Source of the DNA: Luteibacter sp. 9135
Lineage (GTDB): Bacteria; Pseudomonadota; Gammaproteobacteria; Xanthomonadales; Rhodanobacteraceae
Reading direction: 5' to 3'
DNA length: 64,000 bases
Assembly (NCBI RefSeq): GCF_000745005.1
Contig: NZ_JQNB01000001.1
Location: forward strand, 4,023,501-4,087,500
Under the pieces are notes generated by a model. It searched no databases. It saw nothing but the letters and a program-made list of their open reading frames with translations, and was not told the DNA's origin. The position numbers were made by a program, and so were the translations under genes. Shown here piece after piece: positions 35,166 through 43,556 of this stretch (positions are counted from its first letter, which is position 1; every line of letters begins with the position of its first letter).

Positions 35166-36527
35166 TCATGATTCGGGCACGTCATGGGATGACTCCTCCC
35201 GTTGGCGGCGCCGATAGGCCGGCCATTCACCCAGGCGAAGGTCTTCGGGCACGTGACGCACATGCTTGGCGCGGCCCAGGCGCTGTGCGTGATAGATACC
35301 CGCATGCCCCGAGAACAGGTAGCTCGCCACGCAGGCGATGGCCGCAAACGGTGCGATCTGCGGACCGAACAGTTCCATGGCCATCACCGTGGTGGCCAAC
35401 GGGGTGTTGGCCGCGCCTGCGAACACGGCGACGAAGCCCAGGCCCGCCAGCATGGCGAACGGAAGATGCAGCAGCGGTGCCAGGCTGTTACCTAGCGTGG
35501 CGCCGATGAAGAACAACGGCGTGACTTCACCGCCTTTGAATCCCGACCCCAGCGAGGCCACCGTATAGCCGAACTTCCCCACGCTGTCCCACCACGGCAG
35601 GGGGTGATCGAACGCCGCGACGATCGTCGGAATGCCCAGGCCGATGTAAGCCTGCGTATGAAGCAGGTAGACCGATCCGGCGATCACCGCGCCACCCACG
35701 AAGGGTCGCAACGGTGGGTAACCGACCAGCCGTTTCATCAGCGCCCCCATCCCATGAGTCGCCTTGGCGAACAGCAGGCCGACCAGGCCGAAGACGATGC
35801 CGGCGACGATCACCGCAGCCACGGTCCAGGCGGTCAGTGGGGCGACGCTGCCCACGACATACACGGTGTGATGAACGCCCCAGGCCAGGCACACATGGTC
35901 CGCCACGATCGCCGCGATAACGCACGGAAACAGCGCGTCGTAGCGCAGGCGGCCGATCGCCAGGACTTCCAACCCGAACAGTGCCCCGGCCAGCGGCGTA
36001 CCGAACACGGCGGCAAAACCGGCGCTCATCCCAGCCATCAGCAGCACCCGGCGATCGTCCGGCCGCAATCGGCACAGCACCGTGACCTGGTCCGCCAGTG
36101 CGCCCCCCATCTGCACGGCGGTGCCCTCGCGCCCCACCGACGCCCCGAACAGGTGCGACACCACCGTGCCGATGAAAACCAGCGGCACCATACGGCGCGG
36201 GATAACCTTCCGCGGATCGTGGATCTCGTCGATGATCAGGTTGTTGCCGGCCTCCACGGGCTTACCCAGCCGGTAGTAGACCCAGCCGACGACGAAGCCG
36301 GCAACAGGCAGCAGCGCCATGATCCAGGGCGAGGCGTCACGCGTCCGCGTGGCCCAGTCCAGACTGAGCAGGAACCCGGCCGACGCGGTGCCGGCCAGCA
36401 CGGCAGCGGCACAGGCGAGCAGCAGCCATTTGCCGATGTAAGGGAAGAGTTCCCATTGTTCGAGAGAGCGGAAGGCGCGCATCGGGCGTCCAGGTCGGAG
36501 GAAACCACCTGGGCGGGGCTGCGGCAC
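35166..36527 (-). CDS. CLC-type fluoride/proton antiporter
   Basis: A 453-residue CLC channel/transporter with about ten or more helices. The CLC filter motif appears as GREGTAVQMGG (132-142), and EAGNNLIIDEIH near residue 92 is the version I associate with the fluoride-specific CLC-F branch rather than chloride CLCs. A fluoride riboswitch directly upstream strongly supports fluoride export. The GTG at 36527 is chosen because AGG lies five bases before it inside the switching hairpin; the ATG at 36482 would give 438 residues but has no ribosome site. Confidence 0.92.
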   Translation of the reverse strand: MPQPRPGGFLRPGRPMRAFRSLEQWELFPYIGKWLLLACAAAVLAGTASAGFLLSLDWATRTRDASPWIMALLPVAGFVVGWVYYRLGKPVEAGNNLIIDEIHDPRKVIPRRMVPLVFIGTVVSHLFGASVGREGTAVQMGGALADQVTVLCRLRPDDRRVLLMAGMSAGFAAVFGTPLAGALFGLEVLAIGRLRYDALFPCVIAAIVADHVCLAWGVHHTVYVVGSVAPLTAWTVAAVIVAGIVFGLVGLLFAKATHGMGALMKRLVGYPPLRPFVGGAVIAGSVYLLHTQAYIGLGIPTIVAAFDHPLPWWDSVGKFGYTVASLGSGFKGGEVTPLFFIGATLGNSLAPLLHLPFAMLAGLGFVAVFAGAANTPLATTVMAMELFGPQIAPFAAIACVASYLFSGHAGIYHAQRLGRAKHVRHVPEDLRLGEWPAYRRRQREESSHDVPES

Positions 36528-36566
36528 GCGTGCCTACATCCCCGGGAAACCCAGGACATGTAGGCA
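36528..36566 (-). promoter_or_regulatory. expression platform hairpin of the fluoride riboswitch
   Basis: UGCCUACAU pairs with AUGUAGGCA around an inner stem closed by UUU. The 5' arm shares AUGCC with helix P3 of the aptamer and the 3' arm contains the AGG before the GTG start. No U-run follows, so control appears translational rather than by termination. Confidence 0.65.
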
Positions 36567-36610
36567 TCATCAGCCCCCGAGGGGGCGGTTCGCGGAGGCA
36601 TGCCATCTCC
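36560..36610 (-). ncRNA. fluoride riboswitch (crcB motif)
   Basis: Read on the minus strand the RNA starts GGAGAUGGCAUGCCUCC, continues GCGAACCGCC, a CCCCC/GGGGG stem and CUGAUGAUGCCUAC. These are the conserved blocks of the crcB/fluoride aptamer in the right order and spacing: P1 GGAG/CUCC, P2 GCCCCC/GGGGGC, and long-range P3 GGCAU/AUGCC. It lies upstream of a CLC-type exporter, one of the standard riboswitch targets. Confidence 0.93.
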
Positions 36611-36619
36611 GTTGTGGGG

Positions 36620-36648
36620 AGCGTAAGTCGCGCCTGCGGCGGCGTCAA
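36620..36648 (-). promoter_or_regulatory. promoter of the fluoride riboswitch transcript
   Basis: On the minus strand TTGACG and TACGCT are separated by 17 bp, and the start site would fall one or two bases before the aptamer's GGAG. Confidence 0.65.
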
Positions 36649-36752
36649 CCGTGGGTGCTGGGGCCACGCAAGGACGCCTGGCCCTGGCAAGAACCATCAA
36701 GTGGCGCGCCGGCATCCCCCGTATGATTCGACGACACCACGGGGAAAGGGAC

Positions 36753-37592
36753 ATGGCCGCCGTCCAACGCGCCGTCTGGTACATCGAAAGTCATTCCGGC
36801 GACGAACTCTCGCTGGGTGATGTCGCGGATGCTGCAGGCGTATCGGCCTTTCACCTTGCACGCCTCTTCCGTGCCGCCACGGGCTGGTCCGTCGCCCGCT
36901 ATATCCGCGTGCGTCGACTGAGCCAGGCCGCCGCCGATCTTGCCGCGGGTGCACCGAACATCCTTACTGTCGCCTTGTCATCCGGCTACGGCTCGCATGA
37001 AGCGTTCACCCGCGCGTTCCGCGATGCATTCGGGTTGCCGCCGGAGGACGTGCGCAAGCGCGGTCACGTCGAGGGGCTCGCGACACTCGCCCCCATGCGT
37101 GTGATGGAAGAGCCGATGGGCCCGGCGCCGATGCTGCGCACGGAAGAGATCGGCCCGCTGCTGCTGACCGGCATCGACGCGTCTTACCTGTCCAGCGACA
37201 CGGCGGGCATCCCATCGCAGTGGCAGCGCCTGCACACCGAACAATCGCTCGGTACATGCCAGTACACCTATGGCGTGTGCCGCACGACGGATGACGAAGG
37301 CCGGCTGGATTATCTCGCCGGCTACGAGGTCGATAACGTCGGCCAGGCACCCCGCGGATATCGGCGACTGCGCCTGCCCCGCCAGCGGTACGTCGTTGCC
37401 CGGCATGCAGGCCACATCGGCTCCATCCCCCGTACCTGGCGGGCCTTGCTGAGCGACTGGCTCCCCGCCGCGGGCTTCGTCCCGATCGATGCCCCCGACT
37501 TCGAACGCTACGACGACGCGTTCAATCCGGCGACCGGTTACGGCGGCGTCGATATCTGTATCCCCGTGGAAGGAGTGAGTCGCACATGCTGA
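36753..37592 (+). CDS. AraC-family regulator with GyrI-like effector domain
   Basis: A 279-residue regulator. The AraC double helix-turn-helix is N-terminal (about residues 8-105: LSLGDVADAAGVSAFHLARL and SSGYGSHEAFTRAFRDAFG), followed by a GyrI-like small-molecule-binding domain (about 125-275), the Rob/SoxS-like arrangement. The ATG at 36753 follows AAAGGG. The next gene overlaps it by seven bases, so regulator and hydrolase are co-expressed. Effector unknown. Confidence 0.9.
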   Translation: MAAVQRAVWYIESHSGDELSLGDVADAAGVSAFHLARLFRAATGWSVARYIRVRRLSQAAADLAAGAPNILTVALSSGYGSHEAFTRAFRDAFGLPPEDVRKRGHVEGLATLAPMRVMEEPMGPAPMLRTEEIGPLLLTGIDASYLSSDTAGIPSQWQRLHTEQSLGTCQYTYGVCRTTDDEGRLDYLAGYEVDNVGQAPRGYRRLRLPRQRYVVARHAGHIGSIPRTWRALLSDWLPAAGFVPIDAPDFERYDDAFNPATGYGGVDICIPVEGVSRTC

Positions 37593-38659
37593 AAGCGAGC
37601 TTGATACGCAGCGTCGCCGCACTGGGGCTTTCGATCCTCGGGGGACAAGCCATAGCCGCCGTGGGCGAAACCCACCGATCTACGACCACGCCCACTGCCG
37701 CACTGCGCCATGCCGACGGATCGTCGGACGTGGCCATCACCGTGTGGTATCCGGCCGATGAGGGTGCCCACGAAACGCCTCTGGTCATCGGGCCGGCCGA
37801 CGCCCCGCTGTTCGTGACGGGACGCGCCACCGCGGAGGCGCCGCTGGCGAAGGGGCGCTATCCCGTGGTGCTGCTTTCGCACGGCTTCGGCGGCACGGCC
37901 CGCATGATGGCCTGGTTCGGCACGGCCCTCGCCCGCGCAGGCTTCGTCGTCATCGCCGTGGACCATCCCGGAAGCAACGGACGCGAGCCGATCACGGCGA
38001 ATGGCGCCGCATGGTGGTGGGAGCGCGCAGAGGACCTGAAGGCCGCCTGGAACACGGTCAAGGCCGACCCCGAACTGTCACCGCACATCGACGGCACGCG
38101 CCTCGGCGTCGCGGGCTTCTCGGCCGGCGGATTCGCTGCGCTCGTCGCGGGTGGCGCGCGCGTGGATGTTCGACACTTCGCCGACTTCTGCAAGAAGCAT
38201 CCCGACGATGGCGTCTGCGCACCCCAACTCGAGGCACCCGACCTGACGGCTCGCGACATCGGCAGCTGGTTGAAGGACCCCGACATGCAGGCGCGCTTCA
38301 AGGATGCCGCCGGTGATCATGCCGTGCAGGGAGTGCGCGCCGTGTTCGTCATGGCCCCTGCGATCGTGCAGGCCCTGGGCACGGATTCACTTCGTCGCAT
38401 GCAGGTGCCCGTGTCGATCCTCGTGGGTACGGCGGACACGGTTGCGCCTGCGGCAACCAATGCCGATGTGGTGGCCACGTTGGTTCCCGGTGCGAAAGAG
38501 CGACGCCTGGAGGGTGTAACCCACTACGACTTCCTGGGCAACTGCCAGCCTGCCGCCACGAAGGTCGTGCCGCAGTGTGCAAAGGCGACGCATCAGGACC
38601 AGGCGCACGATGCGGCGATAGCTCAGGCGATCGAGGTGTTTCGGGAGAGGCTTCGTTAG
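37586..38659 (+). CDS. secreted alpha/beta hydrolase (dienelactone hydrolase-like)
   Basis: A 357-residue exported hydrolase. A signal peptide ends near residue 25 (GGQAIAAVG). The oxyanion segment is LLSHGFGG and the nucleophile elbow GFSAGG has Ser179; a likely acid is in VGTADTVAP and the His in VTHYDF. It resembles PAF-acetylhydrolase/dienelactone-type esterases annotated as predicted dienelactone hydrolases. Substrate is unknown. It overlaps the AraC regulator gene by ATGCTGA. Confidence 0.85.
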   Translation: MLKASLIRSVAALGLSILGGQAIAAVGETHRSTTTPTAALRHADGSSDVAITVWYPADEGAHETPLVIGPADAPLFVTGRATAEAPLAKGRYPVVLLSHGFGGTARMMAWFGTALARAGFVVIAVDHPGSNGREPITANGAAWWWERAEDLKAAWNTVKADPELSPHIDGTRLGVAGFSAGGFAALVAGGARVDVRHFADFCKKHPDDGVCAPQLEAPDLTARDIGSWLKDPDMQARFKDAAGDHAVQGVRAVFVMAPAIVQALGTDSLRRMQVPVSILVGTADTVAPAATNADVVATLVPGAKERRLEGVTHYDFLGNCQPAATKVVPQCAKATHQDQAHDAAIAQAIEVFRERLR

Positions 38660-38692
38660 GTTTGAGGTGCTTGCGGCAACTGCGCCCCCACG

Positions 38693-39709
38693 TCAATCAG
38701 GCACCACAAGCTCGTCTGGCACCAAGAGCTCGTCGGCGTCACGTATGCCCACCTCGTGGTTTGGACGCACGCCCAGCACCTCCCCCGCCACGCTCTGCAC
38801 CACCGAATGGTCATGCTGTATCGGCGTCTTGGTACGGCTGTCGATAGCCGGCATGTCCGGCCGCGGGATAAAGAGCAGATTCCCCTGATAACTGCGTACC
38901 TCGATGCCCGCGGCATAGTGGATAGGCCCGAAGTCGGAGGCATGGTCGAGTAAACCCGACCAGCTCACCGCTTCGCCGTGAGGACTTTTCAACCGCATAC
39001 TCAACTGCCGCAGTTCAAGGCCCAAAAGCCGGACAGGTGTATCGTCAGATGCTGCGTCCCATTCATCGTCCTTAGTGGAAAACACCTTGACAGGTCCCGG
39101 CCAGACGATGCCGCCGACGGCGCTGCCCGGTGCCAGCATGCAGCTTTCCAGGCGCCACTTTGACAAGGTGAAGTGGGCACCGAAGGGAAAACGGAACTCG
39201 ACCTTGCCTGGCTCGCACCGCCAGCCTTGCACGTCCGCCGGGGCCATCGTCTCCACCGTCGCATTGCCGTGGCCTTGCCACAACGCCAGACGGCGCACGC
39301 GCGTCCCCATGATATGTCCCGGCGCGCGATCGAACTCGGCGTGCTTGAGGCTTTGCATGCCATACGGCATGGGATCGCCGCTCAGGTCGTTGAAGGGTTT
39401 CAGGTATGGGAGATAGACCTGCGTGCCCGCCGGCAGCACCAGCTCGCCCAGCACTTCCTCGTGGTCCAGACGCGGATGGTGTGCGCGCTCGTCGAGCCAC
39501 GCCTCGCCCACGATGGTGACGACGGGCGCGCTGACGACCGCCAGGCCGACGGCCAGCACGCCGAACCGCCGACGCCGTGCCAGCATGTAGCGCCTGAAAC
39601 GCGGAATCAGGAAAGCCAGCAGGCAGAGGATCAACAGCCCAAGCGAAACCAGGGACACCATGAAGATCAGGGAGCCGATCAGCATGGCCTGCATATTCAT
39701 GGGGATCAT
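38693..39709 (-). CDS. membrane protein of unknown function
   Basis: A 338-residue protein with two N-terminal transmembrane helices (about residues 9-35 and 46-66) and a large extracytoplasmic domain rich in Pro, Trp and Asp. No family recognised. Three starts compete: ATG at 39709 (used), ATG at 39700, and ATG at 39778. The last has GAGGA five bases upstream but overlaps the divergent gene's start codon. It ends 33 bp from the convergent hydrolase. Confidence 0.65.
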   Translation of the reverse strand: MIPMNMQAMLIGSLIFMVSLVSLGLLILCLLAFLIPRFRRYMLARRRRFGVLAVGLAVVSAPVVTIVGEAWLDERAHHPRLDHEEVLGELVLPAGTQVYLPYLKPFNDLSGDPMPYGMQSLKHAEFDRAPGHIMGTRVRRLALWQGHGNATVETMAPADVQGWRCEPGKVEFRFPFGAHFTLSKWRLESCMLAPGSAVGGIVWPGPVKVFSTKDDEWDAASDDTPVRLLGLELRQLSMRLKSPHGEAVSWSGLLDHASDFGPIHYAAGIEVRSYQGNLLFIPRPDMPAIDSRTKTPIQHDHSVVQSVAGEVLGVRPNHEVGIRDADELLVPDELVVPD

Positions 39710-39776
39710 GGATGTTGTTGTAGACCTCACGACAGAAAGCGCAGGATAATTCACGCATGGGAAATACGCGGAACAC

Positions 39777-41732
39777 ATGAAATCCTCAGTTCTGCGGAAG
39801 TACGCGATATGGCTCGCCGCGGTCAGCTATAGCGGCGTCAGCAACGCCGCCACGCTGCCGCAGGGCTGGGCCATCGTGCCAAGCGCTACCGAGGACATCG
39901 ACGGCGGGCTGCCCAAAGCGCTGCGTTCGCCGCAACTGGCGAAGGACGGGCAACGGCTCGACGACGTGGACATCGTCGTCGCCCTGCCGTTTGACCAGGT
40001 CTTGCCGGTGGTGGTCGCCGCACTGAAACCCCTGGGCCCCTTGCACGAGGAAGCCGGACGGAACCCGTTATCCAGCATGGATGACGCATGGGGCGATGTG
40101 CTGTTGACGCGGCGCCCCGATCTCGTAAAAGACCTCGTGCGCCGATTCGACCTGCCCAGGCTGGAACAGGACGTTCGCGATGGGGCACTGGTGGCGTCGG
40201 AGATTCCCGATCGCATGGCCCGGATGGAGCGATCCATGCGCTTTCGATCAGACAGTGAGCGCATGGCGCCGTTGACCGAACCGTTCGCCTACTGGAGCGG
40301 CAGCGCAGAACGTACCCACGGTGCCTTGGGCCGCAGCACCAGTATCGCCATCGCCCACGTGACGCAGCTCGACGCTGTGCTCGGCCACCCCGCCACGGCG
40401 GTTCATCTGACGCGGAATGACGACTACCCAAATCCCAGGGGCGGGGTCATCGGCCAGATGCGCAATGCGGCCGGTCTGAACATTTTCAGTCCGGGCCCGC
40501 CGAAGCGCCTGCACCGCAGCAGCGTGCCGGAGGACCTGTTCGGCCCGGTCTTCGACGCGTTGAGCACGCTGCCCCACGCCGACGTGGAGCTCGGCTTGAG
40601 TGCGGAGCATTGGCGCGCCCCCTCCCCGCCCGGCCCCGCGCCGACCGAGCCGAAGCTCACGGCGCCGGACGCCCACGCGGAGGTGCTCGAAGCGCAAGCG
40701 ATTGTGTCGTTCAAGGCCATGAATGACTTCGCGGTGCTCGCCGACGGCAGCATCTTGCTCGTTCGCCGTTATCCGCAAGCACTGCTTCACTGGTCGCCTC
40801 ATGCCAGCGGCGAGCCGCGGGAGCTGTGGACGCCGTCGACATTTTTCACCAAGTGGCTGTTGTCGCGCGAGGCGAACGGGCAAGCCGCCTATATGACGGC
40901 CGATGGGCTCGTCATGCGCTTTGACGCGACGACGGGGTCGCTGGCGAAGCATCCCATGGCGTTCGACACAGCGACCGAGCCGGATGACGGCTACATGAGC
41001 TACTTCCCTGACGGCCAGGGCGTGCCGTTGACGTACCGCCACGACTATCGCGCAGGCCGCGATACGCTCGATGTGTGGCAAGCTGTCGCGCCACCGGTCG
41101 CCGATGGCACGCGCTGGCAGTACACGAGGCGCTTTGCTTCCCCCCGCCAGGACATGATGAAAGGTTCCATGCGCGGTAACGGGCAGATCAAGCCGGTACG
41201 CTGGGACGGCGCCATGGCCAATACATGGGTCGAAGACGTCTACGGGCTGACCGAACTCGATGGCAAGACGGGCCGCGTGCGGCGCGTCGTGACCTTGCCG
41301 CGTCGCTTCGGCGAGGTGGACCCTACCGACGATACCGGCATGGCGCAGTGGACACCGGAGCCCTTCGGCTCCGTCAAGGGCGGCTGGATCGCGGTCGGCT
41401 TCGTGCTGATGGAAGGGAAGACGCGCCATCCCGGCGTGCATGTCGTCGACGTCGCCAGTGGCAAGCTGCGCTACTCGCTGACCTTGCCCGGGCAGGATTC
41501 ACTGGGAACAGCGGTCGGATCGCCCGACGGTCACCGGCTGGCCCTTGGCCCCGGTGCCGGCAAGACCGTTGCGGTGCTATGGAACCTGGATAGCGGCCGC
41601 TCGCTCACGCTGCAAGCGGACGCTGCGGGATGCCGGGGACTTACGCAACTCCAGTGGAGCCCGTCCGGGCAGCGTCTGTGGGGACGCTGCGAGAACGGAC
41701 TTGTCGCCTGGGACGTGCCTTCCGACGGGTGA
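39777..41732 (+). CDS. secreted two-domain protein with C-terminal propeller-like repeats
   Basis: A 651-residue exported protein of unknown function. A signal peptide ends near residue 24 (SGVSNAA). The N-terminal half (about 25-285) matches nothing I know. A Pro-rich linker (APSPPGPAPTEPKL) leads to a region of about 340 residues with repeated strand-turn patterns (DFAVLADGSILLVRRYP, AVGSPDGHRLALGPG, LQWSPSGQRLWGRCE) like a WD40/YVTN beta-propeller. It is divergent from a membrane protein gene and may act with it. Confidence 0.7.
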   Translation: MKSSVLRKYAIWLAAVSYSGVSNAATLPQGWAIVPSATEDIDGGLPKALRSPQLAKDGQRLDDVDIVVALPFDQVLPVVVAALKPLGPLHEEAGRNPLSSMDDAWGDVLLTRRPDLVKDLVRRFDLPRLEQDVRDGALVASEIPDRMARMERSMRFRSDSERMAPLTEPFAYWSGSAERTHGALGRSTSIAIAHVTQLDAVLGHPATAVHLTRNDDYPNPRGGVIGQMRNAAGLNIFSPGPPKRLHRSSVPEDLFGPVFDALSTLPHADVELGLSAEHWRAPSPPGPAPTEPKLTAPDAHAEVLEAQAIVSFKAMNDFAVLADGSILLVRRYPQALLHWSPHASGEPRELWTPSTFFTKWLLSREANGQAAYMTADGLVMRFDATTGSLAKHPMAFDTATEPDDGYMSYFPDGQGVPLTYRHDYRAGRDTLDVWQAVAPPVADGTRWQYTRRFASPRQDMMKGSMRGNGQIKPVRWDGAMANTWVEDVYGLTELDGKTGRVRRVVTLPRRFGEVDPTDDTGMAQWTPEPFGSVKGGWIAVGFVLMEGKTRHPGVHVVDVASGKLRYSLTLPGQDSLGTAVGSPDGHRLALGPGAGKTVAVLWNLDSGRSLTLQADAAGCRGLTQLQWSPSGQRLWGRCENGLVAWDVPSDG

Positions 41733-41785
41733 AGGCACCTCGCGTCACGTTCAGGGACGTGTCGCCCGACTCTCGGCTTATCGCG

Positions 41786-42394
41786 TCAGAAACTCGGCTT
41801 GCTGGCATGCGACGCTTCGATAAATTGTATGCGTGCATCGGACCAGGCCGGGTCGGTTAGCGTCATGTGGACCTGGCTGAGCGTGAGCACGGCCTGAGGG
41901 GTCACGCTGCATCCCATGCCCGCATTGCGACTGGGATTAACACACCATTGCATCGGCAACTTATTGGGTGCGTTGGACTGCTCACCATATTTCTCCAAGG
42001 CCGCGTTAGCCATGGCCTGAGAGTTCTGCGTGGACCAGGGCAGCTCGTAATCGATCTGCGAGACGACAAGAGGGCGTGCCTTATCGACCGGTACCCGGCC
42101 CTCAAAATGAACCGTCACCTTGGCCCCGTCTTTCTCGTAGGACATGTAACTGGGCAGTTTTGTATGAGTGACCGGATTTTCACCGGGATAGGGATCTTGC
42201 TTGATATCGGAAGATGCAGCATGAAAATGCGCAGCCAGTGCCGTGCGTGCTTCGTTGAAATCCATGCCGGTTTTAACGCCCGCCACGTCCAGCGTGCGCG
42301 CATCGACTGACCGATGCGCATCGGCGGCGTGAGCGGCCGACAGCGAAGCACCGCCTGCCGCACAAAGGCAAAACATAGCTACATGCTTCAACAT
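41786..42394 (-). CDS. secreted protein of unknown function
   Basis: A 202-residue protein with a signal peptide (MLKHVAMFCLCAAGGASL, cleavage after AAHA). The mature part carries two cysteines (QWCVN, GMGCSV), probably a disulfide, and a motif TLDVAGVKTGMDFNEARTAL reminiscent of small periplasmic ligand-binding proteins. The ATG at 42394 follows GGAAAAAG; the frame runs ten codons further upstream without a ribosome site. No family recognised. Confidence 0.65.
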   Translation of the reverse strand: MLKHVAMFCLCAAGGASLSAAHAADAHRSVDARTLDVAGVKTGMDFNEARTALAAHFHAASSDIKQDPYPGENPVTHTKLPSYMSYEKDGAKVTVHFEGRVPVDKARPLVVSQIDYELPWSTQNSQAMANAALEKYGEQSNAPNKLPMQWCVNPSRNAGMGCSVTPQAVLTLSQVHMTLTDPAWSDARIQFIEASHASKPSF

Positions 42395-42682
42395 CTTTTT
42401 CCATTCCCTCTTGTACCAGACCATTAAATTTTTCAGCCCGAACGACTTGCCATGGACGTCCCAGACGTACTACCCATGACATCTATCGCGCGACACACGT
42501 CGTCGCAACGTCATCAGATCGAGCCCGCAAGAATAGCCATAACGGCTTGGCGATGTCTTGGTAAAACTAGCACTCCCATTGCGGGTAAGCCGATGCGCGT
42601 GTGCGATCTGTTGCGCGCCGAGGGCTTCACCGCCTCGATCACGCTACCGCATGACGGCTGCCAGACGGCCGGTCTTGAAGGG

Positions 42683-43231
42683 CTAACTGCCGATCAGCAC
42701 GGCCGCATCCGGGCTTCTCGCACGCGCCGCATCCGTCATCCGCGACATGGCCTCGGCAATAAATCTCTGTTCGGCTTCGGAGGTTGGGAAAAGGCGGCGA
42801 GGAAGGACCATGGCGCTGCTCTGGACCAGAAACACCCAGTATTTGCGGGTTTGAAAGAGATCCGTGACGCAACGCCAATGGGCGGTCATCTTCAGGTCGC
42901 CCAAATCATAGACTAGCGCCTCAGGGGTTAAGCGAAGCGTGAGCGGCTGCTCGTATGCCTGACCTCGCGTAGCAAGAGCCTTCCGCATGGAAGAGCTGGA
43001 CAGTCTTTGGATTATCAGCAAGCCCACCCAAGCGCCAATGAAAGCGAACTCGACCGACATCGTGGCGGCGATCCATGATCCCGACACCCATCCCCCGATA
43101 GGGATGCCGATCGCCAACATGCAGATCAACAGGATGAGTTTCATCTGGCGTGGTGATACGCCTCTTCGACCCTTGATATATGCCATGGCGCTAATGGATT
43201 CACCGGCCGTCATATCTCCTGTTACTTCCAT
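42683..43231 (-). CDS. YcxB-like membrane protein
   Basis: A 182-residue protein with two adjacent helices (LILLICMLAIGIPIGGWVSG and FAFIGAWVGLLIIQRL) and a C-terminal soluble domain with the YcxB-like pattern (LRLTPEALVYDLGDLKMTAHW, VFLVQSSAMVLPRRLF). Function of the family is unknown. The ATG at 43231 follows AAGGAA at seven bases. Confidence 0.7.
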   Translation of the reverse strand: MEVTGDMTAGESISAMAYIKGRRGVSPRQMKLILLICMLAIGIPIGGWVSGSWIAATMSVEFAFIGAWVGLLIIQRLSSSSMRKALATRGQAYEQPLTLRLTPEALVYDLGDLKMTAHWRCVTDLFQTRKYWVFLVQSSAMVLPRRLFPTSEAEQRFIAEAMSRMTDAARARSPDAAVLIGS

Positions 43232-43556
43232 TCTGGTTCCTTCAAGCAGCTTGGGGCGCCACTGGCGTGACCGCGTTTGAGCGGTCGTTAGGACGCAGTG
43301 CGAGTGAAAATGCACGCAGCACCGAGTAACCACCGAAGAAGAGATCTTACGACGCAGGTGAATATAGGAGAAATTGATTGAACTTACAGTTACAAGAGGG
43401 TGGGCCTATCGATTTACCGGCGTTTCGTGCCGAAACCGGGCGTATCCGATGCCTTTGCCGGTTGGGGCGTCTTCGGTTGTAACCGAGCCGTGGCATGCTT
43501 GGCGTTTATTTGATCATCGGTCGGGTCGTGCTCATGGGTCTGCCTGGGAAAACATC
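43232..43556. other. intergenic region between the YcxB-like and MFS genes
   Basis: About 325 bases with divergent genes on both sides. An open frame continues upstream of the MFS start from 43374 but its translation has no resemblance to transporter N-termini. No clear promoter pair, terminator or RNA was seen. Confidence 0.4.

Noticed and set aside
36482..36484. ATG as start of the CLC exporter
   Set aside because: It has no ribosome site, whereas the upstream GTG at 36527 has AGG at five bases placed within the riboswitch hairpin.
42452..42916. A plus-strand frame of 154 codons between two minus-strand genes
   Set aside because: Weak or no ribosome site, no family resemblance, and its second half overlaps the YcxB-like gene antisense.
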